DNA from: Tricholomella constricta
Taxonomy: Eukaryota; Basidiomycota; Agaricomycetes; Agaricales; Lyophyllaceae
Length of the DNA: 64,000 nt
Reading direction: 5' to 3'
Assembly: GCA_013368375.1 (NCBI GenBank)
Contig: JAACJP010000050.1
Span: 124,001-188,000, forward strand
The translations under genes were made by a program, and so were the position numbers. The first letter of the stretch is position 1, and each line of letters opens with the position of its first letter. Below, piece after piece: positions 41,101-52,898 of this stretch. The notes beneath the pieces are model-generated. The model was given only the letters and a program-made list of their open reading frames with translations, did no database searches and was not told the origin of the DNA.

Positions 41101-42020
41101 CTACTAATGCACCCGATATCGTAGCAACTTTGGCGTTGCTCAATGAGAAATCGCAGGAGAACGTGGCGCTAACTAAAGAGATCGAGGCGTTGCGGGAAGC
41201 ACTGAACGCCGCCACAATTGCGCCACAGTTTCGACAAACCGAATACGAGAAAGACTTCATGGAAGCGCGAGAAAAGCGAGATGCAGCGGAGGCCTCTCTC
41301 GCGGAGAGCGAAAAGCGGGTGGCAGACCTTGTTCGAGGCAAAGATAGCGCGGAGAAGGACCGAGAGTTTTTCCGGGAGCAGTACGCGAAGGCATCTGGGT
41401 TCGTGTCGTCCGTGCGGGACGAGAATAACGAGCTGGAGAAGCAGGTGGAGATTGCGAAGGGACAGGCTGCGACTGGGGTAGAGATGGTGAAGGCGACGTT
41501 TGCGGCGCGGGCGAAGACCTTGGAGGATGATGCCCGCTCGTGGCGCCGACTGGCGATGTTCATGATGGAGAAGGATGTGCGGACGAATGATGACATCCGC
41601 AGGAGGGCGGCGGAGGAGCCGGAGTTGAGGCTGCATTGCGAAGTGCTCGAGGAGGACAATCTCGTAATGAAGGGGCTCATTGAAAGTCTGCAGGAGGATA
41701 TGCAGGATCGAGACGTGCAAGTCAAGGATTTGGACGCGCAGGTGACGCAGTTGAAGGCACACGTCGCGAGTTTGAACCTGGAGCTCAGTCATTCCAAGGC
41801 GCGGCTGGAGACGCTGGACAGGGACGCTGAGGATGTGGCTGCAAAGAACGAGATGGTGTATCGGTGTCAGTGGAGACTCGAAGGCAGTCATGCTGCCTGC
41901 GAGGGGTTGTTTTTGAGTATGGAGGTTGGTCTTGCGTCCTCTTTACTCTCTTTTCAGTCTGACAGTTGATTTCAGGACCTCGAAGAGCACTTGTGCACTG
42001 GAGGCCATTTAGATGTATGA
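38200..42020 (+). CDS. Chromodomain-like, coiled-coil nuclear protein
   Basis: Exons 38200-38485, 38553-40783, 40843-41040, 41097-41924 and 41976-42020 join in phase and give 1195 aa. Residues ~30-90 resemble a chromo fold (VLWEVVEITGEKPRHYKVLW ... AQSWVAKRDCTDDLVVEWK), which in other proteins reads methylated histone tails. A classical NLS-like motif PAKKRKVDLPKVK is near residue 165. The middle ~550 residues are Ser/Pro/Gln-rich and acidic, then strongly charged helix (REREQVREKARMRRLRQG ... REKEREIERRRAEKEKERE). The last ~270 residues form a long coiled coil (EKSQENVALTKEIEALREAL ... DRDVQVKDLDAQVTQLKAH). The architecture suggests a chromatin-bound scaffold. The chromo call is from pattern only, and the aromatic cage is not certain. 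It is convergent with the GNAT gene. Confidence 0.8.
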
Positions 42021-42963
42021 TTAAGGTATCTTTCCGCGTCCTATGGGCTGTAATCTGTACCAGCTGTTTTTCTGGGATGAATGGAACGGGAACAAATCGT
42101 ATTTTAAAGGTCACGGCGACTTTGATGCCTTCAGTGTTCTATATTCTCTGTCACTGACGAGCGTGTTCATACTCTGAAGGCCGTATCTGTGTCATCTTTT
42201 TCGTCGTGCGATATCAACCGAAACGAAGGCGTGAGAGCCTTTCAAGTACTATCGCCCATGTCACCAGAACCTCACATCGCTCTACGTTTGTGAGGTCTTG
42301 GTAGAAAAACTGCAGGCTAATTCGAAAACAGAATCAATTTAAGAAGTTCACGACAAACTCGTTCGCCGCATGCTGCGCGCACAAGGTGTGTGTGCTCCAA
42401 CGTTCGTCAGGAACTTGTTGATAAGGTTGACTTCTATTCTTTTACTAAAACAATGTAGGATAAAGCATCATATATGAGTGGCTTTCCATACCATCGCATT
42501 ATCGAGAGGGTAGCCTGTCTATTCTCAGCTATCTTCGCGCTGTTGGGCTTTCGCCGAGGAAGTCTGCACTAGCTTAAACTGGCGGAGGACACGCTCCGAC
42601 CTCCTTATCGAACGTGATGAGGTCCCCATCGGTTTTAGTCACGGCGACCTTTTCCCAAAAAAGCTGATTTTTCCGGGCAGGCTCGACCGGTTGTTGGAGT
42701 TCAGGAGCCAGCAGAAATTGCCTCTTAAGTTGGGAATACGCAGAGCGGAGATGCCTGGATGCTGGAAAGCAGTGAAAATGATTCGAATAGTAGTTGAGCC
42801 GGACGTTCGCATCGAGTGATCAGTCGCTTCTTTGGAGCAGCAGAAATATACAATTTCTCTGATAACCGACGCAGCAGACTTTCAGATATGTAAATGTTTC
42901 TTATTACATTTCCCCCAAGCTCTCTATGGTTTTGTCCTTGCATCCCATCGTGTTCTATCATTA
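42021..42963. other. Convergent intergenic region
   Basis: 943 bp between the chromodomain-like and GNAT stops. No gene or clear repeat recognised. Confidence 0.45.
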
Positions 42964-43735
42964 TCAAGTCTCAGTTAGCTCAATCCTCGAGGTTACCGAA
43001 GCGTTGACTGACCCATGAGACGACAATATCTTGTAGAATCCGACGTCACCCTTTAACTCTCGTGTATGTGGCGAGACCATGAACGTGGGGATTCTGCCGA
43101 ACTAGACATCGCAGATGAATCGTTAACGCCCGAACCGGCTTAATTTGGCAACGCGTTTACTTCTAGGTATCCAAGCCGAGGATACATCAGCTCTGCTGGG
43201 CTCCCTTCTTCTGTATGAAGAGTCTGGATAACGTTATAAACGCGAAGCACGCTCCGATCCAAGTGTACGTACCAGGACTGTGCGACCCCTCTCTTCTGCG
43301 ATGCGTTCTATAGCCTCCATCACGGCTCTTGCTACTCCTCTGCAAAAACGATCAAAAATACATGGGCAGAAGAATCTTCGAAAGACCTCACCGTCTCCTG
43401 TGATTCGGCGACACTAACAGCTTCTCGATGCTACCAACAAACGGCTGCGTCTGGGTCATGGTCTGATTCAGAGAAACAAACCCCGCCAACTCTTTCCCGT
43501 CTCCGGATAACGCGAAAACCGTCACGCGGGATCCAGCTTCAACCTCTGCTGCGCGTTCTTCCCAGTACTGGATGACCTTGTTCGGGTCCAGGGGCGAGAC
43601 GAAGGCCACAATAGTTGCATCAGAGTGGATGCACGCAATATGAAGATCCGCGAACGCCGGGAGCCAGTGTGCATGCTCTGTGTGATTGTATACATGCACC
43701 ACGGGTTTGCGTTTTATGTCAGGACTAGCGCCCAT
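42964..43735 (-). CDS. GNAT-family N-acetyltransferase
   Basis: Exons 43392-43735, 43273-43339, 43161-43223 and 42964-43101 join in phase (203 aa). The acetyl-CoA pyrophosphate loop Q/RxxGxA/G is seen as NHRRRGVARAVM across the first intron, after a strand containing IEKLLVSP. GNAT motif B follows as ELMYPRLGYLEFGRIPTF, spliced at GYLE|FGR, then a GELKDE-like stretch (TRELKGDVGFYKIL) common in fungal members. The enzyme transfers acetyl from acetyl-CoA to an amine; the acceptor is unknown. The ~13-residue tail after FYKIL is not typical and depends on there being no further intron. It is divergent from the KNH-like gene, sharing ~340 bp. Confidence 0.85.
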
Positions 43736-44076
43736 ACTACGGCAGAAAGTATGAGGAGAGTAACGGAAAAAGGGAAGAGCTTGAGAGGCTTTGTCAGTAG
43801 GAACAATAGAGTACCGTAACGGTAGTCAATCCACCGTGCGGGATCAAGTCAGCTCAATTCATGGCAAGATTCAAACACGCAGACGCCGCGTTGTGCGGCG
43901 TTGATGCCGCGTTCGCGTCGCGCTTGGCACGTGCCCGTGACGCTTGTCGCCAAAATCGATCTTGTTTACTTGAACCAGGACACTATCCAGAGATATTCTC
44001 AGCTCGCTTTTTACGACACGCCTTTACAGGAAACCAGAAGCTCTCGTGCTTGAACTACTGCCGCGAACTCATCGTC
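43736..44076. other. Divergent intergenic region GNAT/KNH-like
   Basis: 341 bp presumed to contain both promoters. An open frame continues upstream of the KNH start, but the signal-peptide Met at 44077 is preferred. Confidence 0.45.
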
Positions 44077-44909
44077 ATGCGTCTCCAACTCCTTCCTTGC
44101 AAATTTCTCAAATTCTTCGCGCTGGCGACCTGCCTACAAACGAACGTCGCGCTTGCTTCGATTTACCCAACGCAGCCAGTGGCAAAGACCACATTTTCCT
44201 CTGGGCAGATTGCATTGGTCACTTGGCGGGACGACTGGCGCACACCTCTGCTTACGGACATGGCACACATGCGGATAAATCTACATGGCAATAATTCTGT
44301 GAGTACCTGGAATGGGGCTACGCGATGTCTGCTTAAGCTTCTGTATGGACATCTGGGTATTCTGGGCATGGATGCTAACGTCAATTGCGGTGGCCTTGTT
44401 GACTGAATACGGCTCGAAATAGGTGTACATCACTACGCTCGCGAAAAACGTCGCCCCCATTACGTGTTCCCACTCTGTCTTCATACCTCCCGGACTACCA
44501 ACCGCTTCTCACTAGTCAGTAATTTCTCCTTCCTTTGGATTCCATGGGTGTTCGAATTTGGATTCACCGCAGCACGTTGCGTTTCATAACCGCCAAGGCG
44601 CACAAACCGCCTATGACTTTCTACACCGCCGACTTTACCATCACAACCGAAAGCTACCTCTTCCCCGTCAGACCCATCAACATCACCGCCTCGTCCTTCA
44701 ACACGAGCACTTGCTCTTCATCAGTCTCATCGCCGACCGCCCATCCGAATCCCCTCGGCGCGCACCCCGGCACACCGTTCGGAGCCTCAGGCAGCGGTAC
44801 GGGTTCCGCAAAGAAGAGCACGAGCACAAAGGTCAACCTGGACACGTTCCAGTTCCGCGCCCTTGCGTTCCTGTGCCCAACGCTGGTGGGCATCTCGATG
44901 GCGCTGTAG
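44077..44909 (+). CDS. Kre9/KNH-like Ser/Thr-rich secreted, probably GPI-anchored wall protein
   Basis: Exons 44077-44298, 44423-44514 and 44573-44909 join in phase (216 aa). A signal peptide (MRLQLLPCKFLKFFALATCL) precedes the Kre9/KNH N-terminal domain: IYPTQPVAKTTFSSGQIALV, TWRDD, MRINLHG, VYITTLAKNVAPI and YTLRFITAK ... FYTADFTI. A Ser/Thr/Pro/Gly-rich stretch follows, and the hydrophobic end FRALAFLCPTLVGISMAL could be a GPI signal. Family members are tied to cell-wall beta-glucan assembly and the cell surface. Intron 1 is 124 nt, about twice the usual length here, and part of it is recognisable in both truncated copies (20480-20812, 26640-27085). This is the only intact copy in the window. 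It is convergent with a decayed orphan-gene copy. Confidence 0.85.
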
Positions 44910-45403
44910 GCTTAGACTCAGACTCGGGCTCGATATCGCTTATACTGGTTCGCGTGGATGATGATTGTGGACTGTCTCGTTTTTTGTATTGTATCTTGGT
45001 TTGTATCAACATGCACAGTCTAATCGCCTACCTCCAAGTCTTTCTTTATCCTATGATTGTACATTACTTTCCCATTATACTTGCGATACTCCGATGATCC
45101 CCTCTCCGCTGTGTTTCGGATTCGGAGATTATCATTCAACAAATGGTTTCACATATCGACGGAGAGCGTGCACCTAACTGAGAAAAACACTTAACAATTA
45201 GCTACTGCAATGTACACTAAATGGAAAGCTCGCATCTAAGATGATTACCGAACTCAAGGAGGGCTAGGGCTAGGAGCTCAAACGGTCGAACTCTTAATTA
45301 TAAGTAATTCTTTTGTAGAGGTGGTGAGCTACCGTTTGCAGTCGCCTGGCTTCCGGATGGCAGGATGCTGCATGGTAATTGATAACATGTCATGGAATTA
45401 TAC
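44910..45403. other. Duplicated 3' flank of the KNH-like gene
   Basis: The first ~290 bp match, in reverse orientation, about 26530-26790 beside KNH fragment B, including TGATCCCCTCTCCGCTGTGT. The right part (from about 45295) matches the 3' flank of orphan unit 3 in reverse. No gene is seen. Confidence 0.65.
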
Positions 45404-45665
45404 CTACGAGGACGACAGTGAAAGCAGAACCTTAAAGTGTGATATACAGCTCTGACTCGGATCATTAATTGAATTTAGGGCTTCATCATACGTAGGGAGA
45501 CGTGCAGACGGAAAGGGACTCGAGAAGGAAAGCCTCTGATATGGATACCATGCAAGATGCACCTCGACCTTGAACCGCCGATATCCCTCTTTCCACGTCT
45601 TGGCTCCGAATATCTTCAATTTGATATCGAAGAGTCCGCGCTAAGAGTATTGCACTGAGCTGCAT
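45404..45665 (-). pseudogene. Decayed fourth copy of the orphan gene family
   Basis: The minus strand retains the end of the third exon: KLKIFGAKTWKEGYRRFKVE, LAWYPYQ, then RLPTYDEALNSINDPSQSCI, aligned to KAKTLKEAYRRLK, YAWYPEY and TDDEAVNSVNDSSQSCL of the intact copies. Upstream, an ~11-bp deletion and mismatches break the WSDWTSYLRKLKEP region; exons 1 and 2 were not found. The end differs as well (VLLSLSSS). It is inverted relative to copies 1-3. Confidence 0.75.
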
Positions 45666-46164
45666 GCCGTTGTCGGTAGCCTCACCGGGGATCTGAGACA
45701 GAATTGAAAGGACACAATTTATCTTCGTTGCATGTAGCATAGACATAAGTAGGGAGATTGGGGGGATATCAGCCTCACCTTCGTTTCACGTAGGCGGGAC
45801 GGTGAGTAAGGTGGCGCGCCCGAGGGCGCGCGTCGGGGCGGTTGCGGGGCGGCGTAAGTCTCGGGCTTACATAAAAGCCATCATCACGTCAGCCGGAATA
45901 CGTGGATGAAATGCCTGATGGGCATTGGAGAACGTAGAGTCTTATGATAACGAAAAGGAAAAAACAGGTTACTACCTGCCTGAATGGCGAAGAATTCAAT
46001 TCACATCCAACGATGGGCGTTTGGCCGCGTGATGGCCGCGCTTGCCGCTCGGGAGGCGCCGCGGAGAACGAAATCGGATCCGAGGTCCGGTGAAGTCTCG
46101 CGTCACGTGTCGATCCTTACACACAGGATCCGAGCATTTCCGTTGGCACTCAAAACTTTTCGTC
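45666..46164. other. Intergenic region upstream of dihydrolipoamide dehydrogenase
   Basis: A CpG-rich segment at about 45811-45855 contains a perfect short palindrome (next entry). No gene recognised; presumably holds the promoter of the downstream gene. Confidence 0.45.
45814..45831. repeat. GC-only 8-bp inverted repeat in a CpG-rich patch
   Basis: GCGCGCCC and GGGCGCGC are exact reverse complements separated by GA, in a G+C-rich patch ~340 bp upstream of the dihydrolipoamide dehydrogenase start. It could be a factor site; there is no direct evidence. Confidence 0.5.
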
Positions 46165-48159
<1,995 letters not shown>

Positions 48160-48902
48160 GGGCCGTACGCTCGTTAAGCATTTTACCCCCTCCCCGTGCC
48201 CGCCGCCCCGCTTCCCCTCTGTTCACAGTAATATGACAATTTCAATGTTTAATACTCATAGAATGCATGGAATTTTGATTTCCTGGTGCAGCCGGACAAT
48301 TGTTCGGGCATGACGTAATTGGATGTCTCGTCGAAGATATCCTGCAAACCATCATAGTGCCTCTAGCCACGTTCTAACTTCCTCTCCAGACACACGTCTT
48401 TCAATGGAGTGGGGCGCTTGAATATTCCAGCCTCGACCGATCCGACGCGGTCCCAAAACCTCCGTAGGCCATCGCGCCTGAGAGGCGCGTTATTCAAGAT
48501 ACAGCACATACCGTGATCGTTATTGTCACTAGAAACGAATCTAAAACATTGCAAACGCAGGACAGGTCCGACGACGGTGGTTATGCACCCTTCATTGTGC
48601 TCTTTACACCGTCTGAAGGTAAATGGGGTGGTGGGTCAGCACAGGGGTAACTTTCCCAGTCCTATCCGCCTCTCGAGGCTCTTCTAAACGTCTATCGACC
48701 ATTCTAAATGTTTTCATCCTGAGTGGAGGGTTTGAGGGGTCCTGCGGCAGCCATCATTACAAGAAAAAACATGCTCCGGAGCAGAAAACACACTAAAATT
48801 AATACTGCATAGAGATTATATGATTTAAATACATGGCACAATTTCGGGCATTACAGTCAGAAGGGACGAGGAAGAGAGGGTAGGCGGAGAGATACACAAG
48901 TA
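48160..48902. other. Convergent intergenic region
   Basis: 743 bp between the dihydrolipoamide dehydrogenase stop and the small unknown gene's stop. No gene recognised. Confidence 0.45.
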
Positions 48903-49437
48903 TTACCTGAAACGATCTCCTAGATACTCCTCGAAATCCCTTTGACAGCTAACTGTTATGGAGGTCTTTGAATGATCGTCAGAATGTCAAGATAATTGCA
49001 CAGACAAAATGCAAACCTTCTTTGGATTGGGCGTCAGTGACTACGTAGGGTGGTGGGCCATCGGGGTACGATTCCTTTAGAAGTTCCCGCAATTTACGAC
49101 GTTTCTCGACACGAACTGGGTCGAAAAAGTCGGGGCCTGGTCTCGTTGTGTTGAATTGACTCGGTTGGCCAGAGGAATCTTGGACTTTCTGGTCATCCCT
49201 TGCAGCTAAAATTTTGGTTTTCTATTATTGTTATAAAGGGTATTAATTTGACTTACTCTGAGGGGCGGGGCCTGGGATGGAGTCAGGCTGTGGTGGGGAC
49301 TGCAGTTGCAGAATTGTGTCATATAGCAATGCCGCTGATACCGATTCTGTTAATCCCATTTTATCAAGTGCATGAGCTAGTTCATCTGCCGTAACTGTTA
49401 CGGAAGGGGACGGTGTGGAGGTTGGTGAAGTAGTCAT
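48903..49437 (-). CDS. Unknown small protein (139 aa)
   Basis: Exons 49257-49437, 49017-49205 and 48903-48952 join in phase with donors GTAAGT and GTTTGC. The protein has a Thr/Ser/Pro-rich start (MTTSPTSTPSPSVTVTADEL), a predicted helix (HALDKMGLTESVSAALLYD), a linker, then a basic region (FFDPVRVEKRRKLRELLKES), a Pro-rich turn and an acidic end (FEEYLGDRFR). No signal, TM segment or known domain was recognised. That exon 2 is coding is supported by an inverted partial duplicate at 49568-49711 whose differences fall largely at third positions, although that copy has a stop. It is a small soluble protein, possibly nucleic-acid or protein binding from the basic helix; this is a guess. Confidence 0.65.
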
Positions 49438-49446
49438 GGCAGAGTT

Positions 49447-49474
49447 GATGGATGGATGGATGGATGGATGGATG
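49447..49474. repeat. (GATG)7 microsatellite
   Basis: Seven perfect tandem copies of GATG directly upstream of the small unknown gene's start codon (10 bp away on the opposite strand reading), so it lies in its 5' UTR or promoter. Confidence 0.9.
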
Positions 49475-49567
49475 TATTTCCCTCAGCGGGGGTTGAGCCA
49501 GTGTGAGACATTCAATGATTCACGAGGTGCGGCGTAGTATTAGTAAGGGCGCCAGGAATTTCCGACA

Positions 49568-49711
49568 CGAGTCAATTCAACACGACGAGACCAGGCCCCG
49601 ATTTTTTTGACCCAGTTCGTGTCGAGAAACGTCGTAGGTTGCGGGAACTTATAAAGGAATGATACCCCGATGGCATCCCGCAATCCTATGTGGTCGTCAA
49701 TGCCCAATCCA
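49568..49711 (+). pseudogene. Inverted partial duplicate of exon 2 of the 139-aa gene
   Basis: Read on the plus strand it aligns with minus-strand exon 2 (about 49022-49163): TSQFNTTRPGPDFFDPVRVE, KRRRLRELIKE, then TGA where the gene has TCG, then YPDG and VVVNAQS. The two arms are ~144 bp and highly similar, separated by ~400 bp that hold exon 1. Only this exon is copied. Confidence 0.8.
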
Positions 49712-50258
49712 GATATAATCTTCCATTTGTACGTGCCACTTGAGTAGAACGCGAGTTTGAGCTGAGGACTCAGGATGGAAGTGATGGCTTCTCAGAATTC
49801 ACTGCTTTTGGACGTTGAGACCTTCGTGGATAGGAGGGGTTGGATAACATCGAGGGTGGAGGATGGAGGAAAGAACGGCACCTGTCCTAGCCTCAACTTC
49901 CGCCCCTTCTTCTGTTTTACCTTGTCTTCAACCTCCTTTTCCTTGCTCACCAACTCCCCAACTCTCCTTTGGCACAGCTCCATTGAAATCTTTCCTCGAT
50001 GTTTCTCATTACTTGGCTAAACGTGAAGACGCTCGAATCGACGATCGTGAGCGCTGTTTTCTTGGGATAGCTCTCTTCTTTCTTGCAGGAATTTTTGGGA
50101 AACGGGTCACCTCATGAGATTATTTATCAAACCCTTTCAACGATTTCTGTGACGGTCTATCATCGTAATTTTGGTTCATTGGGCACTTGACCACGGTGGC
50201 GGATTACATACTTTGAAACCTCAAGCTATATCGATCAGGAAGTCGACAGGTCGTCTGT
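49712..50258. other. Intergenic region downstream of the extended SDR
   Basis: It holds an 84-codon plus-strand ORF at 49863-50117 (starts MEERTAPVLASTSAP, ends with a hydrophobic GIALFFLAGIFGKR). I cannot tell whether it is real; there is no family match and no splice support. Confidence 0.3.
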
Positions 50259-51554
50259 CTAGCGAGCAGAGAGCTCCTTCTTCAGCACCAGAAGACGATC
50301 GATCGTATCCCTGATAGTCTTTTCCATCGGAATAAAAGTCATGCCCAGCTTCGTTTGAATTTTGGTGTTGTCGGTTCCAAAGTGATCCCCGGGGTCGTAT
50401 TTAAAGGAAGAAACGTCCGGGAGGTTGTCTCTCAGCTCGGGATATGTGGCAGCAATGGCAATGATCTGCTCGTTTTTCTTTTCAGGCGAGTAGATAATTG
50501 AACTCATGAGTCCAAAGGTGACAATTGAATATAGATAGAGATAACATACGAAGTGATGCGAAATGGTGAGGAAGCGCTCATTCTTCGCCTCTTCTTTCTG
50601 TACAGCTAAGACGTGCGCCTTGGCTACGTCTCTCACATCGCAAAGCACAGGGAAGGGTGTAGGAGGTGCGCCACCTTTGCTGTCACCGTTGATGAGAGTC
50701 CAGACATCTTTCATTGACTCATTCAAACTGTCCATGCTACTAACGGGCTGCATCGGCGGCCCAAGGATCAGGCTAAGAACGTGAGTTCAGTTGATAAAGT
50801 TCAGACCGTAAGATGAAAGGTCACAAACGAGGGACACAGCGTCGTCGCATACCAAGTGGGCTTCTTCTCTTTAACGTAATTCCATACCTCCTTCTCAGCC
50901 AGCGTCTTTGAGGCGCAGTACACGAAGCCGGGATTGTCAGACACCTTAGCCTCGTCGTAGGTAACTGGGTTCCACGAGTCGTCGGTGTACGTGTGCCCGC
51001 GGTGTGGAAGCAAGGGGACGGTGCAGACTGCGGCAAAGGAAGAGGTGACCACGACGCGCTTGACTCTGGGCTCGAGCTCTATAGCAGCGAGGATGTCCTT
51101 GGTGCCTTGAATAGCGGGGATGAGCATGTCCTTCTCGTTGTCCTAACAGCCATTGCAAGTGGGTCAGAGGAGAGTGCACGGGAAAATATGAGACTGTCTA
51201 ACACACCTTGACTTCGTAGTGGAAAGGCGAGGATGTGTGCGCGACGATGTCTACGCCCTTGATGGCCTCGTCGTACGCGTTGGCCGCAGTCATGTCAGGC
51301 ACGACCGCGATCTCGAAGTTGTGTGCTTGCTGAGGGAATTTTGCAATCCAAGCTTTACCCTTTTCAAGTGAACGCGCAGTGCCGCGGACAATGTAGCCTG
51401 CTTCTAAGAAAGCCAACGACACTTGTGTTCCGACGAATCTGCCAGCAGTGCATTGAATACATGAGGTTTCCGATAGCTTAACGAACGCCACCTACCCAGT
51501 TGTTCCTGTGACAAGCACGACGTGCTTGACTCCAGCGTTGTCTTTTGCTGTCAT
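50259..51554 (-). CDS. Extended SDR, NAD(P)-dependent epimerase/dihydroflavonol reductase-like
   Basis: A minus-strand gene with about four introns starts MTAKDNAGVKHVVLVTG. Splicing the first intron gives the Rossmann motif VTGTTGFVGTQV. Then come RGTARSLEKG, the strand end VDIVAHTSSPFHY, VKRVVVTSSFAAV and the catalytic YxxxK as FVYCASKTLAEKEVW, followed by CPSF and LILGPP, the usual order in GRE2/ cinnamoyl-CoA reductase-like enzymes. VRDVAKAHVLAVQ and NERFLTIS are also typical. These enzymes reduce carbonyls with NADPH; the substrate is unknown. All catalytic residues are present and length is normal (~340 aa). It is divergent from the kinase, with ~1.3 kb between. The intron near 50.5 kb was placed approximately. 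Confidence 0.87.
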
Positions 51555-52898
51555 GGTGGTAGAAGTGAGAGATGAGAAACAGATTCTGAAACATTTGTGT
51601 GAGGAGATGGTAGCTCGGCACGGACTAATTGTCGCAGGATGAGCAAGAGCCGCTATAATCACGCTCACTCAAACATAAGCGTCATCATACGCAATCGATC
51701 TGCCAAAAAAGCCTTGAAACCCTTTCAAGCTATTACTGGGACGAGGCGGCAAATCCCCCACCATCTACTATCTGCAGGAAAAGCAGGTGGTTAAATGCGG
51801 AGAGGGTCATCACGAAATAGGGTTCGCATGGGGACGGAATGTAGTAGTCGCTGCTCGTACTCGTGACATTTGTAGACTCAAAACCCCACGTCAGAGATAC
51901 GCCAAAGATCCTCTGCATAAATTCCTATACCTCCCAATGTTGGTCTAGTAGGACGGGTCTGGTCCGGCATACCAATGCTGTGCAAGAGAAGTTTGAGTGC
52001 CACAGAGAAAGGAAATGCCTCGCGAGTTCGTCAAGCTCAACATTATCAGCGTCGTCCAGAACTAGACCAATAGAATCTCCAGCTCGAGACGAACGACGTA
52101 TGCGAGTGTCAAGAGAAGCCGAATATTTTCGAGGTTGAGCTGCGAAACTTCGCGTCCCAAAGAGTCACGCAGTTTCTTGGTCTGCAAGGATGTATATGAA
52201 CTGGCAACGCCTAGAGAAGACGATCCAATTCATAAGCTTCTGACAACCAGGAGTTGAGCCCCATAGCGAAGAGCAGAGTGCGGCCCAAGCCTCCAAGATT
52301 TTTGAGATACATCAGACGACAGATAATATTCGACGAGCGCGACCGGCATCTTTGAACATCAAAGATTAAGGCAGTGGAAAGGCAACCACGTTACGAAAGG
52401 ATATTCGGCCAGCGCAGGGTGATAATAGAATTCGAGGTTCAGAATATACGGACCGAGGTGCTTGAAAACGATGGGGTTCTCTGGGTATCTGATAGACGAG
52501 AAGCCACAGTTTGAAAAGAGAAAGGTAACGTATGCAGCAGCATCTGTGCGTCACGACCAAAGAATCAGACGGCTTGACGTAAAGCACCTTAAGTTCTGAT
52601 TAATGAGAGATCTCTGAAATGCTTTCGGTCCGATGGGAGTGTTTTTGCAGATTGGAGAGCATCCTGAGAAGGCGTCCAGAGGTGGATAGATAATTAATTT
52701 CAATATTAGCTAATATCAAGGCGAATAATGCTCAAGGCTAAGTCAACTTCCTCACTCCGTTACCGGCTTCACATTGTATTTTCAAGGATCCCGTTGCTTT
52801 CTTCCTTCTAACTGTACATTCTTTGAACTCTCAGCTCATATAGTTGCCCCTGCGCCAACCAACACTGCAACACAACTGGAAAAACCTTGACCTGATGC
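51555..52898. other. Divergent intergenic region with possible decayed minus-strand coding sequence
   Basis: On the minus strand, patches such as RYPENPIVFKHLGPYILNLE, LEFYYHPALAEYPF and LKNLGGLGRTLLFAM (about 52.2-52.5 kb) resemble leucine-rich F-box-type sequence but are split among frames with stops. This could be a relict gene. The part next to 52898 should contain the kinase promoter. Confidence 0.3.

Noticed and set aside
41093..41891. Two long minus-strand ORFs (210 and 240 codons)
   Set aside because: They are antisense to the C-terminal coiled-coil exon, which is in phase with the rest of the gene.
51733..52587. Possible minus-strand F-box/LRR gene
   Set aside because: Leucine-rich patches are scattered over frames with stops and no start or splice model could be built; kept only as a low-confidence note.
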